64,000 nt of DNA from an uncultured Alphaproteobacteria bacterium. GTDB taxonomy: Bacteria > Pseudomonadota > Alphaproteobacteria > HIMB59 > GCA-002718135. The DNA lies in the NCBI GenBank assembly GCA_902571865.1, contig CACGDO010000002.1, positions 118,960 through 182,959 of the forward strand. Reading direction: 5' to 3'. The notes below the pieces were generated by a model that saw only the letters and a list, made by a program, of their open reading frames with translations, was not told the origin of the DNA and did no database searches. The position numbers and the translations under genes were made by a program. Below are positions 56,194-62,914 of this stretch, piece by piece. How positions within the stretch are numbered: position 1 is the stretch's first letter; each line of letters begins with the position of its first letter.

Positions 56194-57803
56194 TTGCTTT
56201 CTTTTTTTTGTGAAACTCTTTGAAGAGTTGTATTTAAAAATATTACTGGACCAAGACCAACCACAATAATAATTAGAGCAGCAAATGATGATTCTTGTAA
56301 AAGTTCATCAGATGCATATTGGTAAACATAAGTAGCTAAAGTTTCAAAATTAAAAGGTCTTAGCAGTAGAGTGATTGGAAGTTCTTTTAAAATATCAACA
56401 AAAACTAGAATGCCTCCTATTAGGATATTGGTATAAATTAAGGGTAATACGATTACTCGAATTGTATTTAGAAAACCTTTTCCCATTGTTTGGGAAGCAT
56501 CAACCGCATTTGGATGAACTTTAAGTATTCCTGATCGCAGGGCTGCATTACCAACTGCTAAAAATCTAGTTGTGTAAGCAAAAATTAATACTAAGAAACC
56601 GCCTGCAGCATATCCCATTTCAATATTAGCTATTGAGTTTAACCATCCAAAAAAGATAACAATGCCAACTGCAAGTATAGTACCTGGTAAAGCATAACCA
56701 CATGAAGCTACAAAAATTAATCCTTTTTGAAAAGTATTTGATTTATAGTTTGATACAATAATTAGAATTATAGAGACTAGCATGACAGTAGCAGCTCCTG
56801 CAAGTGCAAGTGATATACTTGTTGTTGCAGCATATATAACTTCACTAAAATTAATTATAGAAAAACCACTTAAAACGAAATTTAAAAGAATGAGCACAGG
56901 AATTACAAATCCAAGAGTAATTGGGGTCAAACAGATTAAAAAACAAAGTAACTTTCCAGAAAATGAAATTGTTTCTGACTCAAGCATATTTTGACCACTA
57001 CTTTTTTCAAAATATCTTTGTCTACGTCTTGCTAAATATTCAATAGTTAAAAGGACAACAACAAAAATAAATAAAACTGAAGATATTTGTGCTGCACCTG
57101 ATAGACTGTTCATTCCCAACCAAACATTAAATACACCAAGGGTTAGAGTTTCTAGAGCAAAGTATTCAACTGTTCCAAAATCAGAAATTGTTTCCATTAA
57201 TACAAGTGCTAGGCCAGCAAATATTCCCGGTCTTGCAAGTGGCAGGGCAACAGAAAAAAAACTGCTTCTTCCATAAATTAAACTTGTTTGATAAAAAGAT
57301 AAGGGCACGGTTAAAAAAGATGCTCTGGTCATCATATAAATATATGGATAAAGAACACACGACATAACTAAAATAGCTCCGCCCATTGATCGTATTTCTG
57401 GGAACCAATAGTCGTCAACACTATTCCAGTTAAAAATTTCCCTTAGTAGTTTTTGTAATGGACCAGCGTATTCTAAAAAATCAGTATATGTATAAGCAAT
57501 GATATATGCAGGTACTGCAGCAGGTAATAATAGTGCCCACTCAAAAAAATTTTTACCTATAAAGTTATATCTTGTAACTACCCATGCTGAAGAAACACCA
57601 AAGATCATACTTAGAATTCCTACCCCGATCATGAGCACAATTGTGTTGTAAACATATCTTGGTAGAACGGTTGAGAATAAATGTGGCCAAAGACTGGTGT
57701 CTCCTAAAAATGCGGAGTAAAAAATAGCAACTATTGGACAAATTATAAAAAGAGCAAGAAAAGTTGCTAACGTAGATGAGCTATTCCAATTATACAAATT
57801 CAC
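56190..57803 (-). CDS. fbpB: Fe(III) ABC transporter permease (FbpB-like)
   Basis: A 537-residue fused double permease with about 12 helices and two EAA loops: ALPLARPGIFAGLALVLMET in the first half and VDASQTMGKGFLNTIRVIVLP in the second. This duplicated form is typical of FbpB/SfuB iron permeases. It starts 11 bases after fbpA and is last in the minus-strand iron operon. Confidence 0.9.
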   Translation of the reverse strand: MNLYNWNSSSTLATFLALFIICPIVAIFYSAFLGDTSLWPHLFSTVLPRYVYNTIVLMIGVGILSMIFGVSSAWVVTRYNFIGKNFFEWALLLPAAVPAYIIAYTYTDFLEYAGPLQKLLREIFNWNSVDDYWFPEIRSMGGAILVMSCVLYPYIYMMTRASFLTVPLSFYQTSLIYGRSSFFSVALPLARPGIFAGLALVLMETISDFGTVEYFALETLTLGVFNVWLGMNSLSGAAQISSVLFIFVVVLLTIEYLARRRQRYFEKSSGQNMLESETISFSGKLLCFLICLTPITLGFVIPVLILLNFVLSGFSIINFSEVIYAATTSISLALAGAATVMLVSIILIIVSNYKSNTFQKGLIFVASCGYALPGTILAVGIVIFFGWLNSIANIEMGYAAGGFLVLIFAYTTRFLAVGNAALRSGILKVHPNAVDASQTMGKGFLNTIRVIVLPLIYTNILIGGILVFVDILKELPITLLLRPFNFETLATYVYQYASDELLQESSFAALIIIVVGLGPVIFLNTTLQRVSQKKESN

Positions 57804-57814
57804 TTGGTTATAAA

Positions 57815-58834
57815 CTACCAGCCAACCCGATCAATTATCATTTGGGCATTAGGAGCAAGTTCTGCTATTTTTATTATTGGAAGTGTATCCTCTCTAAAGC
57901 TACCCCAGCTTTGTAATTCTTCTCCAGGCTCAATTTTTAGATTTGCTGGGTATTCAAAATTTATTTCTCCGTAAAGTTTTTGTGCCTTTTCACTTGTTAA
58001 AAACTCAAGTAACTTCTGAGCTTCTTCTTTGTTACTAGAATACTTAGCTACACCTCCACCTGAAATATTTACATGAGCTCCTCTGTCACCCTCAGCTTGA
58101 TTAGGAAAAACTAATCTCACACTTTCGGCCCATTTTCTTTGTTCAGGATCTTCTGAGAATTTCAGTTTTCCATAATAATAATTATTTATAAGAGCAAGTT
58201 CACACTCCCCTTCATGAATTGCTTTAACCTGTGCTCTATCATTGCCTTGTGGTCTTTTGGCAAAATTAGCCACCATAGCCTTAGCCCATTTTTCAGCGTC
58301 ATCTTCTCCAAGCGCTGCTAAAACTGATGCCATTATTCCACGGTTATAAACGTGACTTCCAGGTCTTGAGCAAATTTTTCCCTTCCACTTGGGGTCCGCC
58401 AAATCTTCAATTCTAGTTATTTCACCTTCTGCAATCTTCTCTTTGTGGACTACAATAACTCTAGCTCTTTTGGAAAGGCCAAACCATGTATTGTCAGGGC
58501 TCCTCAGGTAATTAGGAATATTATTTTGTAACTGTTTTGAATCTAATGGAGAAAGTAAATCAAGATCATCATAAATATACAGTCTTCCTATATCTACTGT
58601 AAGAATAACATCTGCTGGACTATTTTCTCCCTCAGCCTTCAGTCTCTGGGCTAAGCCTTTTTTAGAATAAACAACATTTGTTTTAATGCCAGTTTCCTCA
58701 GTAAATAATTCTAGAAAAGGGTTAATTAAGAATGGCTGTCTATGTGAATAAATATTTATTTCTTTTGCATTTAAATACGGAGTAAAAATAAATATAAAAA
58801 ATAAAAATACAAAATGTAATAAATTAGTTTTCAT
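57815..58834 (-). CDS. fbpA: Fe(III)-binding periplasmic protein (FbpA/IdiA-like)
   Basis: A 339-residue class of iron-binding protein with signal peptide (LLHFVFLFFIFIFTPYLNA). EINIYSHRQPFLINPFLELFTEETGI is the family start. The Tyr iron ligands are in INNYYYGKL near 218, and SHRQPF holds a further candidate ligand. The C-terminal EFLTSEKAQKLYGEINFEYP is typical. It overlaps the sterol-desaturase-like gene by 11 bases and precedes fbpB. Confidence 0.92.
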   Translation of the reverse strand: MKTNLLHFVFLFFIFIFTPYLNAKEINIYSHRQPFLINPFLELFTEETGIKTNVVYSKKGLAQRLKAEGENSPADVILTVDIGRLYIYDDLDLLSPLDSKQLQNNIPNYLRSPDNTWFGLSKRARVIVVHKEKIAEGEITRIEDLADPKWKGKICSRPGSHVYNRGIMASVLAALGEDDAEKWAKAMVANFAKRPQGNDRAQVKAIHEGECELALINNYYYGKLKFSEDPEQRKWAESVRLVFPNQAEGDRGAHVNISGGGVAKYSSNKEEAQKLLEFLTSEKAQKLYGEINFEYPANLKIEPGEELQSWGSFREDTLPIIKIAELAPNAQMIIDRVGW

Positions 58835-59834
58835 TTAACGATCTCCTTTTCAGATTAATTGAGCTAAATTTAAGTTTTATTTTTAAAAACTTTCTTAAAA
58901 AATAATTTTTAATTTCAATAAATGGACTTATGTATAAATCTTTTAAATTATGACTTTCATCTTTTTGGTTCTTTTCAATTCCAAGTTCTAAAGTTTCAAA
59001 TTCAACTGAATGATGAAGTGATCTAAATAGATAATCCCAAATAGCTAAAGCTGCTCCAAAGTTCTTATCATGGTGTTCTCTTGCAATAGAGTGATGTAAT
59101 TGATGTTGGGCTGGCGAAATGAATATATACTCTACCCATCTCCAATATCTAATTCCTACGTGTGAGTGTCGTAAATTTGATCCTAGAATATTAAAAATAA
59201 ATACAAAAATGTTTACTCCAAGAACTGTATATAAGCTTACTGAATCACCAAATAAAAAAATAAAAGAAGAAATACTTATTGCTTGTGTGATTGAACTTCT
59301 AAGAGAGAAAATTATTCCCTCTAAAGGATGAGTTCTAAAAACAGTCATTGGTGTTAAAACGGTAGCAGAATGGTGCACTTTATGAAGTGACCATAAAATT
59401 GGCCATTTGTGCATAAACCTATGAACTATATATTTGCTAAAATCATCAATAGTAAATTGAAAAGTAGTGAAAGCAATTATCACAACAATTGGAAGGGTTT
59501 CTTTAAACATTCCAACGCTTAACCAATCAATGGTGTGAAAATAAAAGTAAAGTGCTGTAGCAATTGTTAATTGAGTAATTAAAAATGGTGAAATAGTCAT
59601 CATGATTAATTGATTAATAAGAAAAACTTTGTAGTCGGATTTTGCTGACTTAGAAAAAAATATTTTTTTATCAAAAATTTTCTTAAATGCTGCAAAGAGA
59701 GAATATTTTCTTAATAAGATAAACCATAGAAATGCAATTAATATTGAGATTCCAATGTATGCTACAAAGACTCTTTTTTTTGGATCAATAAATTGATTAC
59801 CAATATTAGATAAATATTCTGTTAAAATTTCCAT
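58824..59834 (-). CDS. sterol desaturase/fatty acid hydroxylase family protein
   Basis: A 336-residue membrane di-iron enzyme. His clusters are HRFMH and HKVHHSA near 138-156 and HQLHHS near 246-251, with HSHVG between, the eight-His pattern. About four helices surround them. Substrate is unknown; relatives act on sterols, carotenoids, or ether lipids. It sits inside the iron operon between a DUF4856 gene and fbpA (11-base overlap), an unusual place for such an enzyme. Confidence 0.82.
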   Translation of the reverse strand: MEILTEYLSNIGNQFIDPKKRVFVAYIGISILIAFLWFILLRKYSLFAAFKKIFDKKIFFSKSAKSDYKVFLINQLIMMTISPFLITQLTIATALYFYFHTIDWLSVGMFKETLPIVVIIAFTTFQFTIDDFSKYIVHRFMHKWPILWSLHKVHHSATVLTPMTVFRTHPLEGIIFSLRSSITQAISISSFIFLFGDSVSLYTVLGVNIFVFIFNILGSNLRHSHVGIRYWRWVEYIFISPAQHQLHHSIAREHHDKNFGAALAIWDYLFRSLHHSVEFETLELGIEKNQKDESHNLKDLYISPFIEIKNYFLRKFLKIKLKFSSINLKRRSLNEN

Positions 59835-59846
59835 TCCAGTTTAGCA

Positions 59847-59870
59847 GTGTGGCTTTATACAAAGCCACAC
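59847..59870. repeat. hairpin between DUF4856 gene and sterol-desaturase-like gene
   Basis: A perfect 10-bp inverted repeat GTGTGGCTTT/AAAGCCACAC with loop ATAC. It lies in the 48-base gap within the iron operon. No T run follows on either strand, so it is not a standard intrinsic terminator. It may stabilise the upstream message or cause partial termination with Rho. Confidence 0.6.
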
Positions 59871-59882
59871 CATAATATTCAA

Positions 59883-61262
59883 TTAATCGTTTTCAGCTGA
59901 GTCAGAACTTCCCATAGAACCAGCAAGCTCCTCCATTGCAGCTAATTGATCATTGTTTCTTGCAGTAATACCAAACTCATCAACCATCATTTTTTGAATT
60001 TTAAGCATATGAAGTTTAAACTCACTCCACTCCTGTGCTTGGTCTTTTATGAAATTACCACTAGAGTCAACACCTACAACCTGTGATGCGTTTAAGAGAA
60101 CAGGGCCAAAACCCATCATTCGGTTCATCTTAACAGCAGTTTCTCCTAGATCTCCAGGACCGCACTGTAGAGCTAATGCAAAACCTTTAAGTTCACCCCA
60201 ATGTTTAGCATATTTTCTAAAAGCTTCTTCAGTATCACCATTGGCATCCATGATTGTTTCAAGTGCAACAATATCTTTGTAGGTAGATCCAGCATATTTA
60301 AAGACGGATTCAGCAATAACTTTTTGCCAGTTATCTCTAATCACATCTCTTGCGGCTAACATGTCAGTTCTTTCAGAAAAATTTAAGTTTCTTCCATCAG
60401 CATCTCTAATTACTTTTCGTCCATCAATAAATGCTTGATTAATAGTTGCAAGATAATCAGTCTTACCACCTTTATCATAACTTGAAGCATAGTAAGCGTG
60501 TGCAAAAGTCATCTCAGAATATAGATCAACAACACCATCCCTATTAAAGTCGGCAGATGCTAAATCTTTTTTCTTAGCAACATTATAGTTGTCCTCAGCT
60601 GAGAGAGTTAGTGCGTGAGCAGCAGATCCCCAATAACCAAATGCCTCATCCCAACTATGCTCCTTACCAGTGTAGTAAGCTCCTTCTTTATAAGGTGCAT
60701 TATTTGGTTTTTGACCAATTTCCATTTTACTTCCAAGATAACTGTTTACAGCTTGGTTATAAAAAACAGCTCCCATAGCAAACTTTGATATTAATTGTGT
60801 GTAATCAAAACCAGTAGATGGATCAAAACCACCTTCAACTTCACTTGCCTTAAGCATCATATGTTCAATAGCTTCTGGACCTGTTAGATTACCCCAACCA
60901 GGAATGTATCCTTTGTACATTTTACCTGAAAGGTTACCGCTACCTATTTCTGAAACCATGGTTTGTTTAACTGGAAAACCATCAGCAGATTTAGGAGCTA
61001 TTATTTCTAAACCATCTTCTCCGTTATAATAGGACATCATTTTATCAAGATCACCTGTTTTCACTAAAGCTTTTAAACTGTCATGTAAAACTTGTCTGGC
61101 CATCTGACCTGTATATTTCACTGAGTTTGTTTTATCGCCGTCATAACCTTTTAAAGTAATAGGGTAAGGTCCATAAACTTCTGGACCATGACCATCTGCA
61201 AAAGATTTAGAAAAGCTGAAAGAAAAAACTAAAGCAGTAACAATGAGTAAAATTTTTTTCAT
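59883..61262 (-). CDS. DUF4856 family secreted protein, probably iron-related
   Basis: A 459-residue protein with signal peptide (LLIVTALVFSFSFSKSFA). The DUF4856 hallmark is EGAYYTGKEHSWDEAFGYWG near 193-212. An EF-hand-like loop DFNRDGVVDLYSE lies near 239-251. The family is loosely related to imelysin-type iron-regulated proteins; its role is unknown. It is first in the operon with a sterol-desaturase-like protein and FbpAB and lies behind two ICE-like boxes and a structured leader, so iron control is likely. Confidence 0.8.
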   Translation of the reverse strand: MKKILLIVTALVFSFSFSKSFADGHGPEVYGPYPITLKGYDGDKTNSVKYTGQMARQVLHDSLKALVKTGDLDKMMSYYNGEDGLEIIAPKSADGFPVKQTMVSEIGSGNLSGKMYKGYIPGWGNLTGPEAIEHMMLKASEVEGGFDPSTGFDYTQLISKFAMGAVFYNQAVNSYLGSKMEIGQKPNNAPYKEGAYYTGKEHSWDEAFGYWGSAAHALTLSAEDNYNVAKKKDLASADFNRDGVVDLYSEMTFAHAYYASSYDKGGKTDYLATINQAFIDGRKVIRDADGRNLNFSERTDMLAARDVIRDNWQKVIAESVFKYAGSTYKDIVALETIMDANGDTEEAFRKYAKHWGELKGFALALQCGPGDLGETAVKMNRMMGFGPVLLNASQVVGVDSSGNFIKDQAQEWSEFKLHMLKIQKMMVDEFGITARNNDQLAAMEELAGSMGSSDSAEND

Positions 61263-61304
61263 GTATATTTTCCTTTTTTGTAAATATGTTCTTAGTTTTA
61301 GGGT

Positions 61305-61372
61305 GTGGAGATGAGTTGAAACTCGTTTGGTTAAGATGCGCCTTTACCTTTAAAAAGATTAATCATCTCCAC
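61305..61372 (-). ncRNA. structured 5' leader of the DUF4856 iron operon (three-way junction)
   Basis: The outer helix P1 is a perfect 10-bp repeat GTGGAGATGA (61305-61314) with TCATCTCCAC (61363-61372). Inside lie P2, GAGTT/AACTC at 61313-61324, which competes with the last two P1 pairs. P3 is GGTTAAG/CTTTACC at 61329-61348, with one T:T mismatch and a 6-base loop. It is about 40 bases before the start codon on the minus strand. The fold does not match a riboswitch class I know. Assignment as an RNA is inference from the nested repeats. Confidence 0.5.
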
Positions 61373-61469
61373 GTCCTATTACTAAGGATCTAAGATGCTT
61401 TTATAATAATTTAAAAAACAGATTTTTTTATTTTATTTACCCAGTTTTTATAGGCAATATCGGATGTAT

Positions 61470-61484
61470 TTAGATTTATTCTAA
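61470..61484. promoter_or_regulatory. ICE-like (Irr) box 1
   Basis: The near-perfect palindrome TTAGAT-TTA-TTCTAA matches the Irr iron-control element of alphaproteobacteria (TTAGAA-N3-TTCTAA) with one changed base. It is 208 bases upstream of the DUF4856 start. A second, perfect copy lies at 61653-61667. Confidence 0.6.
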
Positions 61485-61504
61485 TTTAAAGGTTTTGTAA
61501 AATA

Positions 61505-61561
61505 GGTGGTTAGGAATCGTAATATTAAATGTGAGTTATAATGTTATAAAAACTAACCACC
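61505..61561. repeat. 9-bp inverted repeat between the two ICE-like boxes
   Basis: GGTGGTTAG at 61505-61513 pairs with CTAACCACC at 61553-61561, separated by 39 AT-rich bases. It may be a long-loop hairpin or a spaced operator. No T run follows, and no coding frame covers it. Confidence 0.5.
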
Positions 61562-61652
61562 ATGGAACGGAAGTAGATTTATTTATAGGTAAAAATTAAT
61601 ATTTATGTAAAAAAAAATTATTTTGATATTATAAAATAGATATTTAAGAATT

Positions 61653-61667
61653 TTAGAACTATTCTAA
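61653..61667. promoter_or_regulatory. ICE-like (Irr) box 2
   Basis: The perfect palindrome TTAGAA-CTA-TTCTAA, with flanking T and AT-rich sequence, is the Irr-box form (TTTAGAA-N3-TTCTAA). It lies 391 bases upstream of the DUF4856 start and 56 bases from the hsp20 stop. With box 1 it supports Irr-type control of the iron operon by an unlinked regulator. Confidence 0.68.
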
Positions 61668-61695
61668 TTAAAAGTAATAGACGTTAATTCTAGGT

Positions 61696-61713
61696 GGGGC
61701 CTCGAAGGGCCCC
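61696..61713 (-). terminator. GC-rich hairpin after hsp20, possible terminator
   Basis: GGGGCC/GGCCCC arms close a short loop (TTCG core on the minus strand). It is 10 bases after the hsp20 stop and strikingly GC-rich for this region. No T tract follows on the minus strand, so if it terminates hsp20 it may need Rho or act as an RNA-end protector. Confidence 0.5.
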
Positions 61714-61722
61714 TATCCAAGA

Positions 61723-62160
61723 CTATTTTATAGAAATAAGCCTAGCTTTCTTTTCTTCTGGTATAATTCTCTCCAGATCAATTGTTAAAAGTCCATTAAT
61801 TAATTCAGCATCCTTAACTTTAATGTCTTCTGAAATTGTGAACGATCTTTCAAACTGTCTTGTTGAGATTCCTTTATGGATTACACCATTGCCATTTTCA
61901 TTAACCACTTTTTCTTTAGGTTTATTTCTAACAGTTAGGTTATTTTCTTTTAATTCAATCTCAATATCTTCTTTACTATATCCAGCGAGAGCAACTTCAA
62001 TTTTATAGTTATGCTCATCAACTCTATGAATATTGTAAGGTGGATAATTTGTATTGTATCGTTCCGTAGACTCCAACATTCTATCAAATTCATCAAAAAT
62101 TGAGTCAAATCCAACAGAGAATGGTCTTAGTGAATTCCAAACGGATAGGTTTCTAGTCAT
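61723..62160 (-). CDS. small heat-shock protein (Hsp20/IbpA family)
   Basis: A 145-residue ATP-independent holdase. The start is the ATG at 62158-62160 (MTRNLSVWNSLRPFSVGFDSIF), which follows a strong AGGAG at the proper distance; an upstream in-frame ATG at 62202 would absorb the leader. The alpha-crystallin domain spans about residues 35-130 (YKIEVALAGYSKEDIEIELKENNLTV, FERSFTISEDI, LINGLLTIDLERIIPEEKK). Heat control is indicated by the RpoH-type promoter and the ROSE-like leader just upstream. Confidence 0.93.
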   Translation of the reverse strand: MTRNLSVWNSLRPFSVGFDSIFDEFDRMLESTERYNTNYPPYNIHRVDEHNYKIEVALAGYSKEDIEIELKENNLTVRNKPKEKVVNENGNGVIHKGISTRQFERSFTISEDIKVKDAELINGLLTIDLERIIPEEKKARLISIK

Positions 62161-62218
62161 AATAACTCCTTTATTAAGCAAGTTTATTTTGTCCATACCC
62201 ACAATGGCATACAGACAA
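62161..62218 (-). ncRNA. ROSE-like RNA thermometer in hsp20 5' UTR
   Basis: Two hairpins fit the ROSE layout. Hairpin I pairs TTGTCTGTA (62210-62218) with TATGGACAA (62189-62197), nine pairs with two wobbles. Hairpin II pairs AACTTGCTT with AAAGGAGTT (62164-62184), closing the Shine-Dalgarno. It contains the UUGCU-type motif, an internal G:G and a C:A, features that make ROSE hairpins melt at heat shock. The start of hairpin I coincides with the TSS expected from the sigma-32 promoter. Confidence 0.65.
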
Positions 62219-62223
62219 TTATA

Positions 62224-62251
62224 ATGTGGGGATGATTGTGTTTAATTCAAG
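62224..62251 (-). promoter_or_regulatory. RpoH (sigma-32) promoter of hsp20
   Basis: On the minus strand: -35 CTTGAA (62246-62251), 14-base spacer, -10 CCCCACAT (62224-62231). This matches the heat-shock consensus CTTGAA-N13-17-CCCCATNT with one difference. The predicted transcript starts about 62216-62218, giving a 5' UTR of near 57 bases that folds as a ROSE-like thermometer. Confidence 0.82.
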
Positions 62252-62257
62252 TCTTTG

Positions 62258-62914
62258 TTATTTTTTTCTTATAAAGGATAATCCATCAGATAATGGCAGA
62301 AGAGAGAATTCCACTCTTGTGTCATTTTGTATTTTTAAATTTAAATCACGGATAGTTTTTGTTTGAGAGTCTTGTTTAGTTTCATCAGCCACATCGCCGT
62401 GCCAAAGCATATTATCAATAATTATTATTCCATTAGAAACTAATAGTTTCAGCGAAAGTTCGTAATAATTTGGATAATTATTTTTATCAGCATCTATAAA
62501 AATTAAATCATAACTCTGTTGACGGTCTATCATGCTTTGCATTACCTCAACACCATCTCCAATAATCGATTCAATTTTTGAGCTCATATTATCTAATTCC
62601 CAATATTTTTTTGCTAACGATAAAAATTCATCTGAATTATCAACAGTTACGATTTTTCCTGTTTTAGGTAGACCTCTAGCCAAAAATAAAGTGCTCATCC
62701 CTGTAAACCTTCCAATTTCTAAACAGTTTTTAGAATTGGAAATTTTAGTTATCATTTCTAAAAACTGACCTTGTTCTTTTGCAATCTGCATTTGAGAAAC
62801 ACTACCAAGTTTTATAGTTTCATTTTCTAGTTCAGTAATTATTTTATCTTCTCGGTAACCTACGCTTTGTAAGTATTGCACAAGTGCTTCATTAATTTCT
62901 GTTTGAGTGCTCAT
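62258..62914 (-). CDS. class I O-methyltransferase (caffeoyl-CoA/catechol OMT family)
   Basis: A 218-residue SAM-dependent enzyme. SAM motif CLEIGRFTGMSTLFLARGLP is near 60-79, the metal-binding FIDADKNNYPNYYE near 137-150, and IIIDNMLWHGDVAD near 160-173. The family acts on catechol-type or CoA-linked phenols; the bacterial substrate is unknown. Its ATG overlaps the deoA stop (TAATG). Confidence 0.85.
   Translation of the reverse strand: MSTQTEINEALVQYLQSVGYREDKIITELENETIKLGSVSQMQIAKEQGQFLEMITKISNSKNCLEIGRFTGMSTLFLARGLPKTGKIVTVDNSDEFLSLAKKYWELDNMSSKIESIIGDGVEVMQSMIDRQQSYDLIFIDADKNNYPNYYELSLKLLVSNGIIIIDNMLWHGDVADETKQDSQTKTIRDLNLKIQNDTRVEFSLLPLSDGLSFIRKK

Larger units (their letters stand above)
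61263..61722. other. 460-base intergenic regulatory region
   Basis: This is the only gap over 300 bases in the window. It holds, from left to right, a structured leader element (61305-61372), an ICE-like palindrome (61470-61484), a 9-bp inverted repeat GGTGGTTAG/CTAACCACC with a 39-base loop (61505-61561), a second ICE-like palindrome (61653-61667) and a GC-rich hairpin after hsp20 (61696-61713). No coding frame with recognisable features was seen. The Shine-Dalgarno AGGAAAA lies just upstream of the DUF4856 ATG. Confidence 0.7.

Noticed and set aside
61696-61713. tRNA T-arm-like sequence in the GC-rich hairpin
   Set aside because: CCTCGAAGG resembles a T-arm by chance; no acceptor, D or anticodon arms flank it.
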